A stretch of 64,000 bases of DNA, taken from positions 242,501 through 306,500 of the forward strand of contig JACKKJ010000002.1 of NCBI GenBank assembly GCA_024236495.1, in the 5' to 3' direction. Shown here one piece after another: positions 41,931-50,934 of the stretch. The notes beneath the pieces were generated by a model. That model was given only the letters and a program-made list of their open reading frames with translations, was not told the DNA's origin and searched no databases. Position numbers and translations under genes: made by a program. This stretch comes from Paracoccaceae bacterium (GTDB taxonomy: Bacteria; Pseudomonadota; Alphaproteobacteria; Rhodobacterales; Rhodobacteraceae). The first letter of the stretch is position 1; each line of letters starts with the position of its first letter.

Positions 41931-42467
41931 CGGATCGTAGATGACCTGGCTTGCAAATCGCGGCCGCGTGACGATCACATGCCTGGTGACCCCGGATGCC
42001 AACCCCATGTCGAAGACGGGCCGGAACGGCATGTAGCTTTCGACCAGCAACACGGTATCGCCGGACGCCATCGCCGGAACATAATCCACCATGTCCTGCA
42101 GCGTTGTGTCGGTCAGGCCGTCATGATCATGCGTTGCGCGCGACCATTTCTGCCGGAACCTGTTCTGGTTCTTGTCCCAGTAGACCGATGTGACTCGAAT
42201 CCACGAAGGATCGCGAGCAAATGTCAGGTACTCGAAGACATCGTTCAGCCCGTCGATTGCGTCGGGACCGACGGCATCGATCTGACGCGACAGCATGTCG
42301 GCGATCGTGTAGGTCGCCTTCAGCGAGATGCTGCGCTGCCGGAAGGCCTCGAAGATCGTGAAGCTTCCGAAAAAGGCCCAGATCAGGATCGGCAGGATCA
42401 TGATCGCCTCCACCGAGATCACGCCGCGTTGCGATCTATGGAAATTGCGAAGCCAGGCAAGCATCAT
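41922..42467 (-). CDS. TadE/TadG-like pilus assembly protein (third of three)
   Basis: 181 aa. A basic start (MMLAWLRNFHRSQRG) leads into one N-terminal hydrophobic helix with the pseudopilin-like glutamate (VISVEAIMILPILIWAFFGSFTIFEAFRQ), the pattern of TadE/TadF minor pseudopilins processed by a TadV-type peptidase. The rest is an exported beta-rich domain. Two start ATGs are adjacent (42467 and 42464), after a GGGGGG site. It follows the 42478-42999 gene by 10 nt. Such proteins sit at the base of Flp/Tad pili, but the rest of a tad locus is not in the window. Confidence 0.83.
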   Translation of the reverse strand: MMLAWLRNFHRSQRGVISVEAIMILPILIWAFFGSFTIFEAFRQRSISLKATYTIADMLSRQIDAVGPDAIDGLNDVFEYLTFARDPSWIRVTSVYWDKNQNRFRQKWSRATHDHDGLTDTTLQDMVDYVPAMASGDTVLLVESYMPFRPVFDMGLASGVTRHVIVTRPRFASQVIYDPSS

Positions 42468-42477
42468 CGCCCCCCCG

Positions 42478-42999
42478 TCACGGTTCGTTGACGAAGGCCG
42501 AGGCGGCCACAAGCGCATAGTTTCCCGCGCCGTCGTTCTTTAGCGACATGCCAAGGACCGAGGTTGGCAGAATCGGTGCAAACTTTGAACAAACACGGAT
42601 CAGCATCAGTTCGTTTGCACCACCGTGCGTGATCGTTGTCACGGGCTGGACGACTTCCGAACGGTCGATGCAGGCGATTGGCGCCGGCGGCATCTGCCAG
42701 GTCGTCGTCGAGACAGGCTGCAACTCGACGGTCAGCCCCTCCACACAGTCGGGCAGGATCAACGAATTGCGGCAGATTTCACGCTTCAGGTCATCATGAC
42801 TGGGAAACTTGAGCGTCCCGATGCGCAAGTCGCGCACCGTCACGTCAACCCCGCGTTCCAGCATGACATAGCGCAGCATCAGCATCCCGGACTCAACCGA
42901 GGACAGGAAGATCCCGAAGAACAACGGAAACCAAAGGACGAACTCGATGGTCACCGCGCCACGCTCCTGACGCAGAAAACGCTTCAGACTTCGGATCAT
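42478..42999 (-). CDS. TadE-like pilus assembly protein (second of three)
   Basis: 173 aa. N terminus MIRSLKRFLRQERGAVTIEFVLWFPLFFG carries the TadE signature G-A-V-T-I-E-F and one transmembrane helix. Four cysteines in the extracytoplasmic part (CRNSLILPDC, ACIDRS, VCSKF) could form two disulfides. The start overlaps the stop of the von Willebrand-domain gene by 4 nt, and the next tad-like gene follows 10 nt later. The trio is a TadE-TadF-TadG-like unit. Confidence 0.85.
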   Translation of the reverse strand: MIRSLKRFLRQERGAVTIEFVLWFPLFFGIFLSSVESGMLMLRYVMLERGVDVTVRDLRIGTLKFPSHDDLKREICRNSLILPDCVEGLTVELQPVSTTTWQMPPAPIACIDRSEVVQPVTTITHGGANELMLIRVCSKFAPILPTSVLGMSLKNDGAGNYALVAASAFVNEP

Positions 43000-44570
43000 T
43001 GTGTGAGCCTCAGCGCATTGATGGCGCTGGCGATACTGGCGAACGCCTCCGAGATCGAAGTGCCCTCGGCATCATAGTAGTAGGCATCCGCGGTCGCGCA
43101 GTTCTTCAAGACCTGCCGGCCCGCATTCGGTGCCTCAAAGCCGATGGCAAAGACGATGACACCACGGGCCTTTGCGGCCGAACAGACCGCCAGAAGCTGG
43201 TCGTCCTTGTCGCCATAGCTTGTCTTGGTAATGGCATTGCTGGCGAAGCTGGAACTGCCCGTCGCTTCCTTGACGTAGTTGGTGCTGTAGTACGGCACGC
43301 TCATCAGCGTCCAGACATCCGCGTAGTCAAGAACGGTATAGCTACCCCCGATATATGACAGACTGCGCCATCTGTTCGCACTTGTGTCATAGAAGTCGGA
43401 AGTGCCAGAGTGCTGGGGATAGTAGTAGTAGTACTTGTTGTTGCTGCCCTTCACGAGGTTCGACGGGCCGGACTTGTACGCGTCGCGCACCGAATAGGTA
43501 TTCGTATTCTTACCATCGGTCATGACGACGACGACTTTAAGCGCATCTTCCTGCCCGTAATCGAATGGACGGCCATCCAGCGCCTCGTCCGTCTTGCCCT
43601 CTGCGATACGAGTTTGGACAAGTGGGCGGAGGGCAGGGTCAATCAGCGCGACACCCCACTTCATCCCGATATCGATCGCCGTATCACCACCAGCCTTCAA
43701 CTGGTTGATGCGCGCCTTCAGCTGCGTCTTGCTGTTGCCGACCGCTGTGACATCGTGATCCGAACTCTCCTGGCATTCGATGAAATAGGGCGGAGAATAG
43801 CTGTATCGCGAATCCGCGTCTGCGGCACGTTGCAACACCTGCGCAGGGCTGATCGCCGCGACTGAGAAGTCCGCCTCGGCAAAGTCGGCACAATGCGACC
43901 GGTTGTGTTCATTGGTAAAGTTGAAGTCGTCACCCAGATCAGCGCCAAGCGCGACCTGCTGGTTATACGGCACAAGCGACATCGAAAGCTTGCCAGCGGG
44001 CAGGCCCGGTGCCTGGATCGTATCGAACATGGTGTCGATGAACTCGTTTGCCGCGTCTTGAAGAAGCTCGATCTTCGAATCGCTGCTACCCTGACCGGTG
44101 TTTCCCATCGAACCCGACACGTCGAGCACGAGCGAGATTTCTACGTTCCCGATGTTTTCCTCTGCGGTGCTTCCGGCGGGCGAGGAGAACTGTTTCACGC
44201 CGACGAGCTTCACGAACATCGTCGGAACAGAAACGCGTGTCTCCGCGCTCACGCTGCGAAAGTTCATCCCTTCGTTCATTTCGACGTCGACCGGAGAATC
44301 ATCCAGCCCTGCCCGATCGAAGTAGTCCTGGACGACATCCTCTGGTTCCAGCGCCTGATTGATGTCCGCCGCGGCCAGAACGGCACTGTCGAGCGTCGCC
44401 TGCATGCGGGTTCGTCGCTCCTCGAAATGGGCGAAGTCAACGGCAAGCCCTGCAACCATAAGGATTGCAAGGAAAAGAAACAGGCTCAGAACGATCAGAG
44501 AGCCGCGCTCGCGCGACAAGAAGCGCTCGACGGACCGCCTGACAGCGCAATCAATACCTCGCAGAAACAT
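42996..44570 (-). CDS. TadG-like protein with von Willebrand factor A domain
   Basis: 524 aa. A short cytoplasmic N terminus and one helix (residues about 24-46; SLIVLSLFLFLAILMVAGLAVDFA) precede a large exported part with a vWA domain from about residue 145. The MIDAS motif D150-x-S-x-S154 is intact (LVLDVSGSMG), with the later T in VVVMTDGKNTNTY. A tyrosine-rich insert (KYYYYYPQ) and several cysteines lie inside the domain. TadG proteins are thought to anchor or secrete Tad pili. ATG 44570 has GGGGAA upstream. The base composition is slightly lower in GC than the metabolic genes on either side. Confidence 0.88.
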   Translation of the reverse strand: MFLRGIDCAVRRSVERFLSRERGSLIVLSLFLFLAILMVAGLAVDFAHFEERRTRMQATLDSAVLAAADINQALEPEDVVQDYFDRAGLDDSPVDVEMNEGMNFRSVSAETRVSVPTMFVKLVGVKQFSSPAGSTAEENIGNVEISLVLDVSGSMGNTGQGSSDSKIELLQDAANEFIDTMFDTIQAPGLPAGKLSMSLVPYNQQVALGADLGDDFNFTNEHNRSHCADFAEADFSVAAISPAQVLQRAADADSRYSYSPPYFIECQESSDHDVTAVGNSKTQLKARINQLKAGGDTAIDIGMKWGVALIDPALRPLVQTRIAEGKTDEALDGRPFDYGQEDALKVVVVMTDGKNTNTYSVRDAYKSGPSNLVKGSNNKYYYYYPQHSGTSDFYDTSANRWRSLSYIGGSYTVLDYADVWTLMSVPYYSTNYVKEATGSSSFASNAITKTSYGDKDDQLLAVCSAAKARGVIVFAIGFEAPNAGRQVLKNCATADAYYYDAEGTSISEAFASIASAINALRLTQ

Positions 44571-44844
44571 GTTTTTCCCCAGGCGCAACCGGTGGTTGAT
44601 AGTCGCCTCAGTTATACCGGTGGGATTTCGGCCTAATTTCGGGCAAATCGTGGCCCAATCATGGCAGCCCTGCGCCAAAGGCCTGCTGACGGGCCTCATT
44701 TCCCCCGGGATTGGCGGTCGAGGCGCGAGATTGCGCGGTCTTCATGAGAGGATCATGGCGTTTAGGTGGCGCACGACAGCTTGGCCTGCCCCCCTGGCGC
44801 GCAGGCGCTTTGCAACCTGGGCGATCTTAGCCTGTCACACTGGC

Positions 44845-46857
44845 CTATACCGATGCGATACGCGGGCGGCCCTGTGCGGTGACGCGGATGCGCGCTTCGA
44901 TGAACATCGCCTGCCCTTCGACCTCGATTTCCTGGATATCTCGGTCGACGATCAGCCGAAGCTCCTCCACCCCCGACGCGCGGGCGCGGCTCGAGGCTTC
45001 GTCCGCAAGCGCCTGTTCAAGCGCGGCGATCGCCTCTGCCTGGGCGGCAAAGCGCGCGGGTCCGGCCGGAAGGTGGGCCGAAAAGACGCCGGGGCCCGGG
45101 CTTGTGACGATGCCCTCGGCGTGCATCGCTATCTGACCGACGACCGCGCCGATCGCGTTGGCGACGCCGGCGTGTTCGGGAAGGATCATCCGCGCACCCA
45201 GACGTTCGCCGACCGCCCCGTAGTAGGACGGTGCAGAAGCGCCGAGCCCGATGACGGGCACGCCAAGGCTTGCGCTCAGACGGATCACGCCGCGATGCCC
45301 GGCAAAGGCCGCCCGGGCAAGGGGGTGCCTCGCTAGCGCCTCGGGCGCAATGTCGGGCCAGGCTGAGCTATCTTCTGCAAAGGCTGCCTCAAGCAGGCAT
45401 TCGACCGTCTGCTCGGTCAGTTGATCGACGATGCGCTCTGCCAGGATATCGGGCGAGGAGGCGATCCGGTCACCCCTGCCGTTGCGGCGCCGCGCGAACA
45501 GCGCCAGCGCCTTGCGCGCCGCTTCGCTGTCCCAACTGTCCAGGCGGCCCAGAACATGCGCCGCATCCGAAGGCGTCACGCCCGAGATCATCACCGCGCC
45601 GCGCGACACGAGCTTCATCAGCGCCGGCAGTTCCAGGCGCGTGCGCACCGCATCGACGATGCGCATCGGTCCGCCCAGCAGCCGTTCGGCGACCGCGGCC
45701 TCGCGCGGGGCCAGGCCGGCGGGCGGGCCATCTTTCCACAGCGGAATGGCGAAACGCCCATCGTGTTCTCCGACCGCCTCCATCCCCAGCCAGGCATCAA
45801 GCGCGCCATGGACAAGATCGGGCCAGTCGCGTGCCGCAAGAGATACCGGCATCAGACGGCGCGGTCCCAGGCGAAGGCCTGTGTTGAGGCCCTCGATCAG
45901 GTGCACCTCGCTGTCGCCGCCCAGGCCGGTTGTCCGCATCGCGACCGCCTCGACCATGGTGCGGTAGGGTCCGACGCGCGCGCCCAGCGGATCGATCTGG
46001 GGCTTGCCCTCCCTCAGGAGGCAGACATCCGTCGTCGTCCCGCCGATGTCGGACACCAGCGCCTCGGTCTCACCCGACAACCAGCTTGCCCCGGCAATTG
46101 ACGCGGCGGGACCGGAAAGGATCGTCTCGATCGGCCGTTCCCGCGCAAGACCCGCCGACACCAGCGCGCCATCCCCGCGCACCACCATCAGCGGCGCAAC
46201 GATGCCGAGCGTCTCCATATGCGCTTCGCAGGCCGTGATAAGTCCGTCGATCATGCCGATCAGCCGCGCGTTCAGAACCGCGGTCAGCGCCCGGCGCGGC
46301 CCGTTCAGCCCGGCGCTGAGTTCGTGTGAACAGGTGACGGGGCGATGCGCAAGCGCCCGGATCGCGTCCCGCGCCGCTATCTCGTGCGCGGGGTTGCGGG
46401 TCGCGAATGCGGACGCAACGGCAAAGCCCGTGACTTCGGGCCCAAGGCGCAGCGCGGCCGCCTCGATCGCAACCATATCCAGGGGAACGGCCTCGGCGCC
46501 TGCGTGGTTGTGGCCGCCTGCGATCCGCACCACCGGATCGCCCTTCATCGCCTCCTCAAGTCCGGCGCGCGCAAGTTCCGCCGCCTCGAACCCGATGAAG
46601 ATCAGCGCGACACGCCCCCCCTGCCCCTCGACCAGGGCATTGGTCGCAAGCGTCGTGGACAAGGAAACCATTCCGATTTCCGATGGCGAGACATCGGCCT
46701 GCGCAATCGCAGCATCAATCGCACGTCCGACGCCAACCGAAAGATCAGGCCGGGTGGTCAGCGATTTTGCCGAAGCAACGACGCGGTCTTCGGCTTCATG
46801 AAGAACGACCGCGTCGGTATATGTGCCACCGGTATCGACGCCCAGAAGATATGCCAT
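44845..46857 (-). CDS. Hydantoinase/oxoprolinase-family protein, HyuA-like
   Basis: 670 aa. The Hydant_A_N and Hydantoinase_A domains are visible: ATP-site GVDTGGTYTDAVVLHE at the N terminus, STTLATNALVEGQGGRV, GPAASIAGASW and LVSDIGGTTTDVCLL (about residue 275). Family members open cyclic imides or lactams with ATP (N-methylhydantoin, 5-oxoproline) or carboxylate acetone or acetophenone. All usually need a HyuB partner, which is absent from the window. AGGGGAG precedes ATG 46857. It is the last gene of the amine operon, 10 nt after the GMC gene, so the likely ligand is a methylated cyclic amide or similar compound. Confidence 0.88.
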   Translation of the reverse strand: MAYLLGVDTGGTYTDAVVLHEAEDRVVASAKSLTTRPDLSVGVGRAIDAAIAQADVSPSEIGMVSLSTTLATNALVEGQGGRVALIFIGFEAAELARAGLEEAMKGDPVVRIAGGHNHAGAEAVPLDMVAIEAAALRLGPEVTGFAVASAFATRNPAHEIAARDAIRALAHRPVTCSHELSAGLNGPRRALTAVLNARLIGMIDGLITACEAHMETLGIVAPLMVVRGDGALVSAGLARERPIETILSGPAASIAGASWLSGETEALVSDIGGTTTDVCLLREGKPQIDPLGARVGPYRTMVEAVAMRTTGLGGDSEVHLIEGLNTGLRLGPRRLMPVSLAARDWPDLVHGALDAWLGMEAVGEHDGRFAIPLWKDGPPAGLAPREAAVAERLLGGPMRIVDAVRTRLELPALMKLVSRGAVMISGVTPSDAAHVLGRLDSWDSEAARKALALFARRRNGRGDRIASSPDILAERIVDQLTEQTVECLLEAAFAEDSSAWPDIAPEALARHPLARAAFAGHRGVIRLSASLGVPVIGLGASAPSYYGAVGERLGARMILPEHAGVANAIGAVVGQIAMHAEGIVTSPGPGVFSAHLPAGPARFAAQAEAIAALEQALADEASSRARASGVEELRLIVDRDIQEIEVEGQAMFIEARIRVTAQGRPRIASV

Positions 46858-46867
46858 CGTCTCCCCT

Positions 46868-48484
46868 TCAGCCCGCATCCCGAAGGATACGCCCAGCCCC
46901 GATCCAGCCCGTCAGGATCGACGGCGCATTGGTATTGCCACCGATCAGCGTTGGAAAGACCGAGGCGTCACAAACGCGCAGCCCCTGGATCCCGTGCACC
47001 CTCAGGTCGGGATCAACCGCCGATGTCGCCACATCGCGCCCCATGCGGACCGTGCAGGAGGGATGGAAGACCGTGCCCGAGCGTGCACGGAAATCGGCAA
47101 TCAGGTCATCGTCGGTGCGAACCTCCGGGCCGGGCCTAAGCTCCTCGACGATCAAACTGCGGATCGGGTCCTGCGCCGCAAGATGACGAAGAAACTTCAC
47201 CGCCAGCAACATCTCCTCGACATCGTGGTTCGTCGAAAAGGCATTCGCGACGATCTTCGGGGCGGCAAAGGGGTCGCCCGAGTTCAGGGTAATCTGCCCC
47301 CGGCTGGTCGGTCGGCAGTTCGACAGGCCGATGGACAACCCCGAGAACGGATCGGGTGTCAGAAGCGGCCGCTCCCCCTCGCGCGGGATCAGGGTGGAAA
47401 ACGCCTGAAAGTAAAGCTGCATGTTCGGGCGCGGAAGATCGGGTGAAGTCCGGAAGAACCCACCAGCATGGTTGATCGACTTGGCCAGCGGACCGGACCC
47501 GGCCAGGAAATACTTCATCCCGACCAGCGCCTTGCCCCACCAGGGGCGCAGGATGTCGTTGTAGGTCGGGACTTTCATCCGCCAGGTGTAGTTGATGCCC
47601 TGGTGATCATTCAGGTTCTGGCCGACCGCCGGAACATCGGCCACCACTTCGATCCCGTGATCCTTCAGATGCCCGGCCGGGCCAATGCCCGACAGCATCA
47701 AGAGCTGCGGCGAGTTGATCGCGCCCCCCGACAGGATCACCTCGCGCCCCGCGCGCACCTTGTGAAGCTTGCCGTCGCGGTAATATTCCACCCCGACCGC
47801 CCGCCGCCCTTCCAGCAGAACCCGCGTGGCATGCGCGCGGGTCAGGACAGTCACGTTCTTGCGCTTCATCGCGGGCCGCAAGAAAGCGCGCGCCGTCGAG
47901 TTGCGGCGCGCATTCTTGATGGTCATCTGGTAGATGCCTGCGCCTTCCTGTTCGTCGCCGTTGAAATCTTCGTTGCGGGGCAGCCCTGCGGCCTCGGCGG
48001 ACCGGATGTAGCTTTCGACAAGCGGGTGCAGGTCGCGGCGGTTGGCCGAGATGAAGAGCGGCCCGCCCGCGCCACGCAGATCGCTGCCGCCCGCCTGATT
48101 GTCCTCGATCGCGCGATAGGCTTCGCGCGCGGCATCCCAGCCCCAGCCCGCACCCGCAGCGGCCTCCCAGTCATCGTAGTCGCTGCGATGCCCCCTGATC
48201 CAGACCATCGCATTGATGGAACTGGAGCCGCCAAGGATCTTGCCGCGCGGCCAGAAATCCCGATTGCCCGCAAGCCCGGGATCAGGTTCGGTCTTGTACA
48301 TCCAGTTCACGGCCGGATCGAAGAAAAGCTTGCCGTAGCCAAGCGGCAGGTTGACATAGAAACGCCGGTCAGATCCGCCCGCCTCCAGCACCAGCACCCG
48401 GTGCCGCCCGCTGGCCGACAGCCGTTCTGCCAGAACGCAGCCCGCCGAGCCTGCGCCAACGATGATGTAATCGAACCCGTCCAT
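46868..48484 (-). CDS. GMC-family alcohol dehydrogenase, choline-dehydrogenase-like
   Basis: 538 aa flavoprotein. FAD motif DYIIVGAGSAGCVLAERL (residues 4-21), GMC signature 1 in RGKILGGSSSINAMVWIRGHRSDYD, signature 2 in GGAINSPQLLMLSGIGP, and the catalytic His-Asn pair in FHPSCTVRMG and GGNTNAPSIL. The family oxidises choline, polyethylene glycol or other alcohols. BetA is the best-known relative, and an ALDH gene is three genes away, so choline-like oxidation fits. GAGGGGAG precedes ATG 48484. A terminator-like hairpin lies just upstream at 48498-48531, so it may have its own promoter. Confidence 0.9.
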   Translation of the reverse strand: MDGFDYIIVGAGSAGCVLAERLSASGRHRVLVLEAGGSDRRFYVNLPLGYGKLFFDPAVNWMYKTEPDPGLAGNRDFWPRGKILGGSSSINAMVWIRGHRSDYDDWEAAAGAGWGWDAAREAYRAIEDNQAGGSDLRGAGGPLFISANRRDLHPLVESYIRSAEAAGLPRNEDFNGDEQEGAGIYQMTIKNARRNSTARAFLRPAMKRKNVTVLTRAHATRVLLEGRRAVGVEYYRDGKLHKVRAGREVILSGGAINSPQLLMLSGIGPAGHLKDHGIEVVADVPAVGQNLNDHQGINYTWRMKVPTYNDILRPWWGKALVGMKYFLAGSGPLAKSINHAGGFFRTSPDLPRPNMQLYFQAFSTLIPREGERPLLTPDPFSGLSIGLSNCRPTSRGQITLNSGDPFAAPKIVANAFSTNHDVEEMLLAVKFLRHLAAQDPIRSLIVEELRPGPEVRTDDDLIADFRARSGTVFHPSCTVRMGRDVATSAVDPDLRVHGIQGLRVCDASVFPTLIGGNTNAPSILTGWIGAGRILRDAG

Positions 48485-48497
48485 GCTCCCCTCGCGC

Positions 48498-48531
48498 AAA
48501 GCACCCCGCCCTGATGCCTCAGGCGGGGTGC
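48498..48531 (-). terminator. Hairpin between the HIBADH-like and GMC genes
   Basis: Perfect 10-bp arms (GCACCCCGCC / GGCGGGGTGC) extended by three further pairs across a bulge, followed by TTT on the minus strand. It starts 42 nt past the stop at 48573 and ends 14 nt before the next start codon, so it would divide the long operon into two transcripts or attenuate it. Confidence 0.65.
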
Positions 48532-48572
48532 ATCTTCATCCCGTTCCGCGACCGGTCAGTGTCGTTTTGCGG

Positions 48573-49472
48573 TCATTCCAGCCGCGCGGGGAAGCCCGGG
48601 GCGCGCAGATCGGTGCCAAGCTGGTCTTCCAGCAGTTTGGCGATCATCGGCGACTGGGCGTCCCCGCCATAGGCAGCCTTGGCAGCGACATAGGTCTGGT
48701 TGGTCATCGCGGCCAGTTCCAGCGGCACGCCGAATTCGCGGCCGAAGCCCATCGCGAAGCCAAGGTCCTTGAGCGCCAGGTCGATGTTGAAGGCGATGTC
48801 GTAGGACCCGTTCAGGATCAGCGCGCCCTCGGTCTCATGCACGAAGGAATTGCCCGATGACGCCTGGATCGCATGCCACGCCTGCCCCAGATCCAGCCCG
48901 CCGCGTTTGGCCAGCATCAGCGCCTCGCCACAGGCCTTCAGGTGGATGAAGGCCAGCATGTTGGTGATGACCTTGATGATCGAGGACGACCCGAGCGGTC
49001 CCATGTGAAACACCCGGTTGCCCATCGCCTCGAAGGCTTTCCAATGAAGGTCGACCACTTCCTTGTCGCCGCCCGGTAGCATGGTGATCTCACCGCGATA
49101 GGCCAGATGGACGCCACCGGTGACGGGCAGTTCCAGCATGCGGATCCCGTGTTCTTCGGCCGTCTTGGAAAACTCCAGAACCTCGTCGCGGCCAAGCGTC
49201 GACATTTCGATCCAGGTCGACCCCTTCTTCATCTTGGGCAGGATCTGCGCCAGCACCTTTTCAGTGACCGCCGGTGAGGGCAGGCAGGTGATGACGTGAT
49301 CGACCGAGGCCGCGACCGCCTCGGCGCTGTCCGCCCATGTCGCGCCCGCCGCGATCAGGGGGTCGGCCAGTTCCTTTTTCAGGTCCGTGACCGTGACCTT
49401 GAAGCCCGCCTTCAGCAGGCAGCCCGCACAAGCCGCCCCGAGATTGCCGAGGCCGATATAGCCGTAATGCAT
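48573..49472 (-). CDS. Beta-hydroxyacid dehydrogenase, 3-hydroxyisobutyrate-dehydrogenase-like
   Basis: 299 aa. N-terminal Rossmann motif GYIGLGNLGAACAGCLLKAG (GLGNLG) with the family marker LELPVTGGVHLAYRGEIT (substrate-binding G-G-V) and catalytic lysine region GSSSIIKVITNMLAF (K near 173). Such enzymes oxidise 3-hydroxyisobutyrate, tartronate semialdehyde or similar acids. In an operon with serine-cycle and C1 genes nearby, tartronate-semialdehyde-like or amine-derived hydroxyacids are possible. It begins 21 nt after the ALDH gene and is followed by a hairpin. Confidence 0.88.
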   Translation of the reverse strand: MHYGYIGLGNLGAACAGCLLKAGFKVTVTDLKKELADPLIAAGATWADSAEAVAASVDHVITCLPSPAVTEKVLAQILPKMKKGSTWIEMSTLGRDEVLEFSKTAEEHGIRMLELPVTGGVHLAYRGEITMLPGGDKEVVDLHWKAFEAMGNRVFHMGPLGSSSIIKVITNMLAFIHLKACGEALMLAKRGGLDLGQAWHAIQASSGNSFVHETEGALILNGSYDIAFNIDLALKDLGFAMGFGREFGVPLELAAMTNQTYVAAKAAYGGDAQSPMIAKLLEDQLGTDLRAPGFPARLE

Positions 49473-49493
49473 GATGTTTCCTCCGTCAGCGCC

Positions 49494-50930
49494 TCAGGCG
49501 CCGTATCCGATGATGCCCTTGACCTCGCAGAAGTCGTGAATGCCCCAGTCGGCATATTCACGACCATTGCCAGATTGCTTGTAGCCGCCGAAGGGGGCGA
49601 AACAGTCCCAGTCGGGGGAATTGATCTGCACCTGTCCGGTGCGAAGGCGCCGCGCCACGGCGCGGGCCTCGGTGATCTCGCCCTGCACATAGCCGCCAAG
49701 GCCGTAAACGCTGTCATTGGCCATGGCGATGGCGTCGTCGACGCTGTCATAGGGCAGGATCGCCAGAACCGGGCCAAAGATCTCCTCGCGCGCGATGGTC
49801 ATGTCCGGGGTGACACCGCCAAAGATCGTCGGCTTCACGAAGTGACCCCGGTTCATGCCGTCCGGACGGCCCGTCCCTCCGGCGACCAGTGTCGCGCCCT
49901 CGTCGATACCCGTCTGGATCAAGCCTTGGATCTTTTCATACTGCGCCCGGCTGACAACCGGACCGATCCCGGTTTCCGGATCGGACGGGTCGCCGACGCG
50001 CAGGCTCTCGGCCTTGACCTTGGCGATGGCCAGCGCCTCTTTCTCCACGCCACGCGGCACGAACATCCGGGTCGGCGCGTCGCAGCTCTGGCCGGTGTTG
50101 GACATGCAGCCGTCAACGCCACCTTCGACCGCAACCTTCAGATCGGCAGAGGGCAGAATGATGTTCGCCGACTTGCCGCCCAGTTCCTGTGCCACGCGCT
50201 TGACCGTGGGCGCCGCGGCCTGAGCGACCATGATTCCCGCGCGGGTCGATCCGGTGAAGGAGACCATGTCGACTTGCGGGTGCGACGAAAGCCGCGCCCC
50301 CACGCCCGGCCCGTCACCATTGACAAGATTGAAGACCCCGGCCGGAACGCCTGCCTCGGCCATGATCTCGGCAAAGACAAGACCCGAAAGAGGCGCGATT
50401 TCCGACGGTTTCAAAACCATTGTGCAGCCCGCAACCAGCGCAGGCGCAACCTTGCAGACGATCTGGTTCATTGGCCAGTTCCAGGGCGTGATCAGGGCCA
50501 CGACGCCGATGGCCTCGCGCTGGATCAGCGTCGTGCCGCGCATCTCTTCCCATTGGAACCGTTCGGCCGCCGCGATGGTCGCGGCCAGATGCACGTCGCC
50601 CGCCCAGACCTGCGCCGCGCGCGCGAATGCGATGGGCGCGCCCATCTCGGCCGACATCGCCTGCGCGAGGTCTTCGGCGCGAGAGAGGTAGACCTCATGC
50701 ACCCGGCGCAACAGCGCGATGCGGTCGGCGCCGGGCAGGGCGGAAAACGCCGGAAAAGCTGCCCGCGCAGCCATGATCGCCCGGTCGGCATCCGCCACCG
50801 AGCCGATGGCAACCTCGCCCAGTATTTCCTCTGTCGCCGGGTTCTCGACCCCAAGCCGCGTCGCCCCGGCACCGGGCACAACCCATTCGCCGCCAATGTA
50901 GAATTGGCCGAGACGTTCCAGGATCTTCAT
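49494..50930 (-). CDS. Aldehyde dehydrogenase, betaine-aldehyde-dehydrogenase-like
   Basis: 478 aa. Catalytic residues are N151 (ITPWNWPM), E249 (QELGGKSANI) and C283 (SNTGQSCDAPTR); the cofactor loop FTGSTRAG is present. The overall length and NPWNWP-like and C-x-A-P-T-R patterns suit broad-substrate ALDH, with NAD more likely than NADP. It starts 4 nt after the MttB-like gene's stop. In context it could oxidise betaine aldehyde made by the GMC enzyme, or another aldehyde. Confidence 0.88.
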   Translation of the reverse strand: MKILERLGQFYIGGEWVVPGAGATRLGVENPATEEILGEVAIGSVADADRAIMAARAAFPAFSALPGADRIALLRRVHEVYLSRAEDLAQAMSAEMGAPIAFARAAQVWAGDVHLAATIAAAERFQWEEMRGTTLIQREAIGVVALITPWNWPMNQIVCKVAPALVAGCTMVLKPSEIAPLSGLVFAEIMAEAGVPAGVFNLVNGDGPGVGARLSSHPQVDMVSFTGSTRAGIMVAQAAAPTVKRVAQELGGKSANIILPSADLKVAVEGGVDGCMSNTGQSCDAPTRMFVPRGVEKEALAIAKVKAESLRVGDPSDPETGIGPVVSRAQYEKIQGLIQTGIDEGATLVAGGTGRPDGMNRGHFVKPTIFGGVTPDMTIAREEIFGPVLAILPYDSVDDAIAMANDSVYGLGGYVQGEITEARAVARRLRTGQVQINSPDWDCFAPFGGYKQSGNGREYADWGIHDFCEVKGIIGYGA

Positions 50931-50934
50931 CCAA

